Assembly: GCA_003499955.1 (NCBI GenBank)
Contig: DNRP01000122.1
Location: 1 to 6,412, forward strand
DNA from: Cyanobacteria bacterium UBA9971
Lineage (GTDB): Bacteria > Cyanobacteriota > Vampirovibrionia > Gastranaerophilales > UBA9971
Reading direction: 5' to 3'
DNA: 6,412 nt
Below are positions 1 through 4,896 of the stretch, in pieces (the stretch's first letter is position 1; each line of letters begins with the position of its first letter). The notes under the pieces are model-generated. The model was not told where the DNA came from. It did no database searches and was given only the letters and a program-made list of their open reading frames with translations. The translations under genes were made by a program, and so were the position numbers.

Positions 1-327
1 AAGCTGATGAGAAGACGCTCCTAAATCAAATAAAATCCCGCCCGTAATTTTTTCTATACCTGATTCTTTTAAAATTTGAGGAATTTGAGTATAGCTTGAT
101 TTTATTACTTTAGCGTTTGGAAAGTTCGCCAGTTTTTCTGATGCTGCTTTTATGGCATCGTCATCAACATCAAAAGCAAAAAGTTTGTCATTTGCGCCGA
201 TTCTTTTTGCTATTTCAGCAGAATGACCTCCACCACCGGCTGTTGCATCAATATAGATTTTGCCGTCACGGCAATTTAATGCATCTACCGCTTCATTTAA
301 AAGCACTGTTTTATGTACAAATTCCAT
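1..327 (-). CDS. rsmH: 16S rRNA m4C1402 methyltransferase RsmH, N-terminal 109 residues (cut by window edge)
   Basis: RsmH (MraW) uses S-adenosylmethionine to methylate N4 of cytosine 1402 in 16S rRNA in the ribosomal P site; the gene often heads the division and cell-wall cluster. The visible part opens with MEFVHKTVLLNEAVDAL, the usual family start (H-x-x-V-L-L-x-E). The glycine-rich SAM-binding loop DATAGGGGHS lies at residues 27-36, the acidic strand end AFDVDDDA at 51-58, and the signature FDLGASSHQL at 100-109, where the window ends in frame. AGGA (complement of 333-336) sits six bases before the ATG at 327, so the start is well supported. The rest of the gene (about 200 residues in the family) lies left of position 1, so downstream neighbours are unknown. 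Identification is firm from motifs; function is by family knowledge. Confidence 0.95.
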   Translation of the reverse strand, partial: MEFVHKTVLLNEAVDALNCRDGKIYIDATAGGGGHSAEIAKRIGANDKLFAFDVDDDAIKAASEKLANFPNAKVIKSSYTQIPQILKESGIEKITGGILFDLGASSHQL

Positions 328-427
328 TTTATTCCTACAAATTCTTAACTAAATTTTTTTATCAGTTAAAAGTCATAAAGGCGAACGAGACAACTTTGTT
401 GCCGAAGTGAGCCCAGAAAGTCTGTTT

Positions 428-460
428 CCCCTCCCTTGAGGGAGGGGGTAGGGGGTGGGT
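428..460 (+). repeat. GC-rich hairpin followed by G-runs (possible G-quadruplex)
   Basis: CCCCTCCC (428-435) pairs perfectly with GGGAGGGG (440-447) across a TTGA loop. The right arm continues into further G-runs, giving four runs of three or more G (440-442, 444-448, 451-455, 457-459) separated by one, two and one bases. This composition is starkly unlike the AT-rich surroundings. The arrangement looks like a dispersed intergenic repeat rather than a gene part. It has no U-tract, so it is not a normal terminator. The hairpin and G-quadruplex would compete for the same G residues. Confidence 0.6.
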
Positions 461-547
461 GTATTATTCACTTCCTCTTAATAAATACTCATAAATATAT
501 TTGTTCTAGTTAATTACATTTTATTATAAAATAAAATACAACAGTAT

Positions 548-588
548 AGATTCTCACGTCACGACTTTGTCGTTCCTCAGAATGACAA
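548..588 (+). repeat. intergenic repeat, AGATTCT...CTCAGAATGACAA type, copy 1
   Basis: AGATTCT (548-554) and CTCAGAATGACAA (576-588) flank a small perfect stem ACGAC-TTT-GTCGT (561-573). The same two flanking blocks recur at 5498-5504 and 5518-5530 around a different small stem. The pattern resembles the palindromic GTCATTCTGAG-type intergenic repeats seen in many bacterial genomes. It lies between genes and shows no coding potential. Confidence 0.55.
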
Positions 589-615
589 AGAAAAATTTAA
601 AAAAAGGTCTAATAT

Positions 616-1950
616 ATGCAGTTTAATGAGGATTCTTCCCTCCTGAAAAATGATTCTGTAATAAAAAAAATTACCCCAATAATTATTTGGGCAATTATTA
701 TTGGAATTACTGCAAATTTTGTTAAAGATAAAAAATCAGAAGCTTCTGTAGGAAAAGATGTTATAAGATGCATCATAGACGAAAATGCTTCTAACCTTGA
801 TTCTCCGGCATGCAAAAGAGTAATAAGCCGTTGTTCAAATGACACAACAGGCTCTTGCAAGAAATTACTATTCTACAGTGATGACGGGGTTCATTCGGAA
901 GAAGCTTTATCGATTTTAGGGAATATTTGCGGCAAAGGCGGAGAAAAAGCCTGTGATATTTTAATTAACCGCTGCATAGAAAACAAATCAAATTGCGAAA
1001 TTTTCGGAAAATCCTACAGCATAAAAAATTATCTCTCAATGAAAGCCGATGCTAAAAATACCGGTAAAACCGTAATGTATAAAAAATTAAAAAATTATTA
1101 TGAAGAAGATGTGGATAACATTGTAAGTAACGTTATTCAAACTTGCATGACCGACAAAAACAGCATGGCATGCCAAATTTTTACTTCTAAACTTTATGAA
1201 TTCAACTCCGCAGAAAAATCTGCTTTTGTCATAATTCAAAATTCCAACAGCGAAATAGATTTTTCTAAAACAGGCATAAGTCTCGCAATAAATACTTCTT
1301 CCTCCGATACAGAAATCCAAAAAACGGATGAAGAAAAAGCAGACAACTCTGATTCTGATAAAATTTCCAAAACTGCAACAGAAACTGAACTTACTGAAGT
1401 AAAACAAACTAATTCAGTCAAAAAACCTATCACTGTTGCTAAAATGCAACAGGATGCAAACAATGAAAACACTGATTTAACAAATAATTCAGATAAATCA
1501 ACTATTGAAATATCCACAAACAAAGATAAAATTTTAGATTCTACTAATAAAAATGCTGTTTTAACAAAAAAGCAATCTGATGCTATTTTTAAAGCCATTT
1601 TAACGACAAGCGAAGAAAATAATATTAATTACATAAAAAATAAAATTTACAGCTTTGATATCAGCTATAAAGAACCTGCCAATACGAAAATAAAATGGCT
1701 TATTTCATTTGACGGAAAAGCTACCTGGAAAAAATGGGACGGCAACAGTTGGATTCAAGTTGATACTTCTTCTGACATTAAAAATATCAATTTTTCACTA
1801 CTGGGAAACAATTCTACAGAAATTATAAACGGATTAAAAGATTATATTTTGCAACCCGGAGAAACTTCTCTTGATTTTGCAGTTGAATTAATATCTTCAG
1901 ATGAAATTTCAACCCCATCTATCGATAGAGTTGAAATTAAATATTATTAA
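616..1950 (+). CDS. unrecognised membrane-anchored or exported protein with Cys-rich repeats and C-terminal beta-type domain
   Basis: I do not recognise this 444-residue protein. Residues 19-36 form one hydrophobic segment (ITPIIIWAIIIGITANFV) with Lys17-Lys18 before it and several Lys after it. This could be an N-terminal anchor or an uncleaved export signal, with the bulk outside the cytoplasm. Residues 52-186 hold ten cysteines (52, 66, 73, 81, 105, 113, 120, 127, 177, 186) in a repeated spacing: C-x6-C at 66/73 and 113/120, and AC after a short polar run at 66, 113 and 186. Residues 230-320 are a Ser/Thr/Asp/Lys-rich, low-complexity linker. Residues about 340-444 look like a beta-sandwich: IKWLISFDGKATWKKWDG, then W379, then STPSIDRVEIKYY at the end. 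Similar strings occur, from memory, in phage-tail and surface proteins. AAAGGT stands seven bases before the ATG. The even cysteine count suggests disulfides (inference). A surface or adhesion role is a guess. Confidence 0.85.
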   Translation: MQFNEDSSLLKNDSVIKKITPIIIWAIIIGITANFVKDKKSEASVGKDVIRCIIDENASNLDSPACKRVISRCSNDTTGSCKKLLFYSDDGVHSEEALSILGNICGKGGEKACDILINRCIENKSNCEIFGKSYSIKNYLSMKADAKNTGKTVMYKKLKNYYEEDVDNIVSNVIQTCMTDKNSMACQIFTSKLYEFNSAEKSAFVIIQNSNSEIDFSKTGISLAINTSSSDTEIQKTDEEKADNSDSDKISKTATETELTEVKQTNSVKKPITVAKMQQDANNENTDLTNNSDKSTIEISTNKDKILDSTNKNAVLTKKQSDAIFKAILTTSEENNINYIKNKIYSFDISYKEPANTKIKWLISFDGKATWKKWDGNSWIQVDTSSDIKNINFSLLGNNSTEIINGLKDYILQPGETSLDFAVELISSDEISTPSIDRVEIKYY

Positions 1951-1970
1951 ATGCATATGTTTAGTTTATA

Positions 1971-1989
1971 AAAAGGGTTGCACCCTTTT
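1971..1989 (+). terminator. candidate terminator hairpin after the Cys-rich protein gene
   Basis: AAAAGGGT (1971-1978) pairs perfectly with ACCCTTTT (1982-1989) over a TGC loop, 21 bases after the stop codon. The U-run is only four bases long and forms part of the stem, so termination could be weak. The A-run on the left would give U residues in a leftward transcript too. It may instead be the left edge of the larger structured region that follows. Confidence 0.45.
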
Positions 1990-1996
1990 AACCGCC

Positions 1997-2026
1997 TTCA
2001 TTTTCTTTAATCGTAAAGAAAACGAA
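1997..2026. repeat. 13-bp near-perfect hairpin
   Basis: TTCATTTTCTTTA (1997-2009) and TAAAGAAAACGAA (2014-2026) match as inverted copies at 12 of 13 positions around an ATCG loop. The single mismatch is A2000 against C2023; in leftward RNA this becomes a U·G wobble, so the helix is slightly better on the minus strand. No U-tract follows on either strand. The hairpin sits between the terminator-like stem and the large inverted-repeat element, in the convergent spacer. Confidence 0.6.
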
Positions 2027-2040
2027 GCAAAAGAAAGCTC

Positions 2041-2190
2041 GCCCAATACTTCGGTTTCTATATTTCTACCCTGCTTAAGATTCAAGTTTACAGTTGTTTG
2101 ATGCCCGTAACTCAGCCCTAAAGGGCTTCAAACAAGACGGGCTTGCTTTTATTAAGCAGGGTGAAATATTACGAAACCTTCGCAAAGGGC
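2041..2190. repeat. 150-bp structured intergenic element with long inverted ends and a pseudoknot-like core
   Basis: The left arm (2041-2078) and right arm (2152-2190) are imperfect inverted copies. ACCCTGCTTAA (2068-2078) is perfectly matched by TTAAGCAGGGT (2152-2162), and further out ATATTTC, GGTTTC and the terminal GCCC/GGGC also match. Inside are three more paired blocks: TTGTTTGA (2094-2101) with TCAAACAA (2128-2135), GCCCGT (2103-2108) with ACGGGC (2137-2142), and the hairpin AGCCC-TAAA-GGGCT (2114-2127). The first two helices interleave, which is a pseudoknot arrangement on either strand. No ORF with codon-like character covers it and no clear target-site duplication flanks it. It could be a small non-autonomous mobile repeat or a structured RNA in the 3' region of either convergent gene. 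Confidence 0.65.
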
Positions 2191-2226
2191 AATTTGAAAA
2201 ATATAAATAAAAAGTACCTTTAACCT

Positions 2227-3348
2227 TTAATATGCCATGCCGGCAGCAACCTGCATTTTTTTCCTTCTCATAAGATCAACAAACGCTTCAAGTCTTGTTA
2301 CAAATCCGGCTGTTCCTGTCTGCTCATCAAGCACAAGAGGAAGAATAGGAATTGCACCGTCCTGCCTCATTCTTGGGAAAATATTCTGTGACATAATCTC
2401 CGGCATGCAGGTAAACGGGCTTATATGTATAATACCGTCAATACCTCTGCTTGTAGCATAAGCCACATCGCTTACGGATTCTATCGCATCACCGCCTATA
2501 TCTCTTAAAAGATACGGCTTGGCAAACTTAAAAGCTCTTTCTATATGAGTTTCTTCTTTTCTCATAAATTTGGGAATTATAGCCGTCTTAAGCCATCCGC
2601 CAAGACTCATGCTTCTTTTTGTTTCAACACCTAATTTCCCGAGTTCTCTTTCCAGATTTTGATTAGAAAAAGAATCCAGCACCATAAAAATTTCTCCCGT
2701 AAGATCAACTTTTAAGACTTCTTTGTTAGGATCTATAGGGGTTTTCTTGATTTCCTGCAAAGCAAGTAAATTTGCTTCTTTAAGCTCTTTTTTGGTAGAA
2801 GCTTCATCAATCCATTTTAAAGCTTTATTATAGGCTCTTTCAGCAGCTCCAAATTCCAATTCTCTTGCTCTGTAATAGGAAAGAACATTATCAAGATTAT
2901 CAAGTATAAAAATTTTATTAAATGCAATATTTAATGCACCCGCCACGGTAATAAGGTTTGTATTTCCCGTCACTGTTTTCAAACAGCGCATCATTTCAGC
3001 AAATTTACCTTTATAAAGGTCTAAATCGATATATTTTATCTTATATCCAAGGTCATCCAGTGCATTTCTGATTGAGGTGCTGTATTCGCCAAGCCTGCAA
3101 ATACCTGGACTGTTTATCATTATTACAGCTTCCGCACCATGCTCGATAGCTTCTATATAATTTCCCAGTAAAAGTTTATAAGGAAGACAAATTGCTTCGG
3201 GGCTATATTGCGTACCGAGAGAGAGAGTTTTTTTGCTTGTTCTTGGTGGTATTATTACCTCTCCTCCGAGTGAACGGATTAAAGATGCAATCACAATATA
3301 AATTGTTCCCATATGCGGAAATGAAACTTTAATTTTCTTACCCTCCAT
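2227..3348 (-). CDS. 2-hydroxyacyl-CoA dehydratase-like iron-sulfur protein (HgdB/BcrC/activase-related family)
   Basis: This 373-residue protein resembles the family of 2-hydroxyglutaryl-CoA dehydratase D-component and benzoyl-CoA reductase C-subunit relatives, often annotated as CoA-activase-related proteins. It starts with KVSFPHMGTIYI (residues 7-18), the usual opening. Conserved-looking cysteines are C54 in SPEAICLPYK, C84 in NSPGICRLGEY and C314 in SPFTCMPEIM; C122 is also present. In the family, three cysteines hold a [4Fe-4S] cluster. The C-terminal LDEQTGTAGFVTRLEAFVD (340-358) is a strong family tail. The length is normal. The ATP-binding activase partner (BadF/HgdC type) is not in this window, so the substrate is unknown. 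The only starts in frame are ATG 3348 or later, because TAA-TGG immediately precedes it. No upstream Shine-Dalgarno is visible; GGAGGG lies inside codons 1-3. It is probably monocistronic. Confidence 0.87.
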   Translation of the reverse strand: MEGKKIKVSFPHMGTIYIVIASLIRSLGGEVIIPPRTSKKTLSLGTQYSPEAICLPYKLLLGNYIEAIEHGAEAVIMINSPGICRLGEYSTSIRNALDDLGYKIKYIDLDLYKGKFAEMMRCLKTVTGNTNLITVAGALNIAFNKIFILDNLDNVLSYYRARELEFGAAERAYNKALKWIDEASTKKELKEANLLALQEIKKTPIDPNKEVLKVDLTGEIFMVLDSFSNQNLERELGKLGVETKRSMSLGGWLKTAIIPKFMRKEETHIERAFKFAKPYLLRDIGGDAIESVSDVAYATSRGIDGIIHISPFTCMPEIMSQNIFPRMRQDGAIPILPLVLDEQTGTAGFVTRLEAFVDLMRRKKMQVAAGMAY

Positions 3349-3727
3349 CCATTAAGCTTTATATTTAAATTAGACACTGAATAAAGCTACTTGTCCAGAT
3401 TTTTTGAATTTATACACTCTGATAATCTTAATAATAATGTTTGTTTTGGTTATGTAATGATTTGATTTAATAAAACTTAACAAAACACCAAAGTAACGCA
3501 ATTTTTACTATTTTATTTTGTTTATATAAGTAAGGAAGAATATATTTATTGGGAAGGAACATGCGAATAAAAGTTCGGAAGGAGGAACACGTTTTAACAA
3601 GGATTTTTTAAGTAAGGCTGTTTTTAATTAGAAATTAAAAACTTATGTAATTTGATTTTTTAAAATTCATTAATTTTTTAAAGAAAAAATAAATTACTAT
3701 GTATTTTTTACAAAACGGGAGGAAAGT
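3349..3727. other. 379-base divergent intergenic region and long leader of the glycine-zipper gene
   Basis: This AT-rich spacer lies between two diverging genes. On the leftward side a TATAAA-like element sits close to ATG 3348, which would leave almost no leader (inference). On the rightward side TATATA at 3523-3528 is a possible -10 without a good -35. From 3532 on there is a series of purine-rich Shine-Dalgarno-like clusters: AAGGAAG at 3532-3538, GGAAGGA at 3552-3558, and GGAAGGAGGAAC at 3577-3588. A 20-codon reading frame starts at TTG 3549 (or ATG 3561) and ends at TAA 3609-3611. Two AT hairpins follow, one perfect at 3620-3642 and a looser one near 3670-3696. The true ribosome-binding site of the next gene is GGGAGG at 3717-3722. 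Confidence 0.55.
3620..3642 (+). promoter_or_regulatory. perfect 10-bp AT-rich hairpin in the leader of the glycine-zipper gene
   Basis: GTTTTTAATT (3620-3629) pairs perfectly with AATTAAAAAC (3633-3642) across an AGA loop; TAAG (3613-3616) and CTTA (3642-3645) offer a partly overlapping extension. It follows directly after the end of a 20-codon leader reading frame (stop 3609-3611) and lies 85 bases before the ATG at 3728. An attenuation or mRNA-stability role is possible. Chance is not excluded in such AT-rich DNA. Confidence 0.35.
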
Positions 3728-4381
3728 ATGACACTTGGAATATCCGGAATTAGAGAAAAGATAAGTACACTAAAAACCTCTATTAAAGAAAGTTTACCGG
3801 CAATGCCAAAATGCATGCAGGGCAGTGTAGGTGATACGGCTATTTTCCAAAAAGCTTCAGGTTTAGCAGAAAAAGGCATTTCAAAAGTAGCGGAAGGTGC
3901 AGCAGAAGGAAGCTTAAAAGCAGGTTTTGCATCTAAAGCAACAAGTTTTTTAGGAAAAATGGCAAAAGTTTCTAAAAGTATACCTGTAGTCGGTGTAGCA
4001 CTTAGTACACTGGCAGAAGTTCCTGCCTTAATTCAAGGATTTAAAGAAGGCAGAGGCGCTGCCCAGATTATGAAATCAGGTTCTGCTGTAACAGGCACAA
4101 CTGTTGGTTCAATAGTAGGTGCGGCTCTAGGCACAATGATACCTATTCCCGGAATGACTTTTGTAGGCGGCGCAGTTGGCGCTATGGTCGGAAATTGGGC
4201 AGGTGACAAATTAGGCTCCGGCTTATGGGGAAGCAATAAAGGAGCTACTCAAATAGCTGCTGCTCCTCAAGTACAACGTGCTCCTCAACAATTCGGCTCA
4301 ATGACAATGCCTAATGGTGCAATGGGACCTACAGCTTTTGATTTAAACAATCCACTTGCAGGATTACCTCAACTTTCATAG
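3728..4381 (+). CDS. double glycine-zipper protein of unknown function
   Basis: I do not recognise this 217-residue protein. The N-terminal 80 residues are helical and Lys/Ala/Gly-rich with one cysteine (C29). Residues 85-105 (IPVVGVALSTLAEVPALIQGF) are a hydrophobic or amphipathic helix. Then come two glycine zippers: G123-x3-G127-x3-G131-x3-G135, and G147/G151/G155/G159/G163. They are joined by a short IPIPGM turn (138-143), so they should form a membrane-inserting helical hairpin. The tail (170-217) is Ala/Gln/Pro-rich and probably disordered. No signal peptide or double-glycine leader is present. Such hairpins are known in outer-membrane lipoprotein-type glycine-zipper families, phage tape-measure proteins and pore-forming toxins; which of these applies here cannot be told. 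A strong GGGAGG ribosome-binding site five bases before ATG, a long leader and a strong terminator suggest an independently controlled, well-expressed gene. Confidence 0.85.
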   Translation: MTLGISGIREKISTLKTSIKESLPAMPKCMQGSVGDTAIFQKASGLAEKGISKVAEGAAEGSLKAGFASKATSFLGKMAKVSKSIPVVGVALSTLAEVPALIQGFKEGRGAAQIMKSGSAVTGTTVGSIVGAALGTMIPIPGMTFVGGAVGAMVGNWAGDKLGSGLWGSNKGATQIAAAPQVQRAPQQFGSMTMPNGAMGPTAFDLNNPLAGLPQLS

Positions 4382-4400
4382 ACAAATTAAAAACAATTAC

Positions 4401-4432
4401 AAAAAACGGATGACGAAAGCCATCCGTTTTTT
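4401..4432 (+). terminator. strong bidirectional rho-independent terminator
   Basis: AAAAAACGGATG (4401-4412) and CATCCGTTTTTT (4421-4432) are perfect inverted copies around the loop ACGAAAGC. The rightward transcript ends in six U after a GC-containing stem, 20 bases past the stop of the glycine-zipper gene. The A-run on the left gives the same U-tract to leftward transcripts, which come from the small membrane genes ending at 4441. The one site therefore serves both convergent units. Confidence 0.92.
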
Positions 4433-4440
4433 GTTAATGC

Positions 4441-4569
4441 TTAAGATTTTTTGCATTCTTCTTTATTTCTGCCGTAAGGATATATACTCCACAGAGAAAT
4501 TACAAACATGGTCGCAAGAGCAATGCCTCCTACAACAGTAATTATAGTATAAAAAACTGTTAAATCCAT
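4441..4569 (-). CDS. 42-residue single-helix membrane protein
   Basis: This short gene encodes MDLTVFYTIITVVGGIALAT followed by MFVISLWSIYPYGRNKEECKKS. It has one membrane segment at about residues 5-29 and a charged tail with one cysteine (C39). The tail is probably cytoplasmic, since it is Lys/Arg-rich. The ATG abuts the TAA of the preceding gene with no gap. GGAGG (complement of 4581-4585) sits 11 bases upstream, inside that gene's last codons. This layout points to coupled translation. The stop lies nine bases before the shared terminator. I do not recognise the family. The size and shape resemble accessory subunits of membrane complexes or regulatory microproteins, but no match can be claimed. 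Support comes from the ribosome-binding site, coupling, membrane profile and fit to the terminator. Confidence 0.75.
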   Translation of the reverse strand: MDLTVFYTIITVVGGIALATMFVISLWSIYPYGRNKEECKKS

Positions 4570-4809
4570 TTATTTTAAATCCTCCATTTCTTTATAAAAT
4601 CTTTCTAAATCTTTATTTATTTCGATTGTTAAAGTAATAATAAAACATTCAGCAATAAAACCAACAATAAACCAGAGTACTTTTATTAAAGTCAAATCAA
4701 ATGTTAATATGGCTAAAGCACCTCCAAGTACCATATTAATTGTCATTAATGATGACCTAAATGCTATATGCCCGGCGATTCTTTGTTTTAATGCTTCTTC
4801 TGTACTCAT
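4570..4809 (-). CDS. 79-residue two-helix membrane protein
   Basis: The protein begins MSTEEALKQRIAGHIAFRSS. It has two hydrophobic segments at about residues 21-38 (LMTINMVLGGALAILTFD) and 41-62, joined by a short acidic or polar turn, and ends in a charged helix with Glu, Lys and Arg (EINKDLERFYKEMEDLK). Both ends are likely cytoplasmic. The family is unrecognised. An in-frame TTG at 4815 would add two residues, but a stop (TAA) lies immediately before it and neither start has a good Shine-Dalgarno of its own. The ATG at 4809 overlaps the stop of a five-codon upstream frame as ATGA, which favours this start through coupling. The downstream 42-residue membrane protein directly abuts it, so the two probably work as a pair. 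The DUF2267 gene lies 87 bases upstream on the same strand. Confidence 0.8.
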   Translation of the reverse strand: MSTEEALKQRIAGHIAFRSSLMTINMVLGGALAILTFDLTLIKVLWFIVGFIAECFIITLTIEINKDLERFYKEMEDLK

Positions 4810-4869
4810 TTCCAATTAATCATAATTTATGCCCTTGTTCCTATAATAAAGTAGAATAGAAATAAGGGC
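4806..4869 (-). promoter_or_regulatory. hairpin holding a Shine-Dalgarno, followed by a five-codon uORF overlapping the next start
   Basis: Arms 4831-4844 and 4856-4869 are inverted copies at 12 of 14 positions. In leftward RNA they pair as GCCCUUAUUUCUAU with AUAGGAACAAGGGC, with one U·G wobble and one A-C mismatch. The right-hand strand of the stem contains AAGGG (complement of 4832-4836), eight bases before an ATG at 4823. That ATG opens the frame Met-Ile-Asn-Trp-Lys-stop, whose TGA overlaps the ATG of the 79-residue membrane protein (ATGA at 4809-4806). The only good ribosome-binding site therefore serves the tiny frame and is hidden in the stem. No U-tract follows, so this is not a terminator. 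The base pairing and motifs are seen directly; control of translation is inferred. Confidence 0.5.
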
Positions 4870-4896
4870 AATAAATTAAACAAATTAAAACTGGAT

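Larger units (their letters stand above)
328..615. other. divergent intergenic region with repeat-like debris
   Basis: This spacer separates rsmH (leftward) from the 444-codon gene (rightward), so promoters for both should lie here. It holds an imperfect hairpin around 381-411 (core GACAAC-TTT-GTTGCC at 389-403), a GC-rich hairpin with G-runs (428-460), an AT-rich stretch (480-540), and a repeat half-site AGATTCT...CTCAGAATGACAA (548-588) also found at 5498-5530. A weak rightward promoter candidate is TTGTTC at 501-506 with TATAAA at 525-530 (18-base spacing). AAAGGT at 603-608 is a plausible ribosome-binding site seven bases before the ATG at 616. No coding region is supported here. Confidence 0.6.

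Noticed and set aside
117..410. 97-codon plus-strand frame
   Set aside because: It lies opposite the clear rsmH coding sequence, is His/Gln/Leu-rich and runs into repeat DNA; it is a shadow.
616..740. Type IV prepilin leader on the Cys-rich protein
   Set aside because: There is no Gly followed by Phe/Met and Glu+5 pattern before the hydrophobic segment; an ordinary anchor fits better.
1087..1598. Minus-strand frames of 106 and 120 codons
   Set aside because: They are complements of the low-complexity and Lys/Asp-rich parts of the 444-residue protein, with Phe/Cys- and Ser/Val-rich translations typical of shadows.
1901..2101. 66-codon plus-strand frame after the Cys-rich gene
   Set aside because: It overlaps the end of that gene in another frame and is made mostly of hairpin and inverted-repeat sequence; no ribosome-binding site.
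1951..2226. CRISPR array
   Set aside because: The repeats are inverted and nested, not direct repeats at regular spacing, and no cas genes are present.
3728..3830. Double-glycine bacteriocin leader on the glycine-zipper protein
   Set aside because: No GG/GA cleavage site with the usual leader pattern occurs in the first 30 residues, and the protein is long for class II bacteriocins.
4356..4541. 61-codon plus-strand frame
   Set aside because: It crosses the strong terminator and is antisense to the 42-residue membrane protein.
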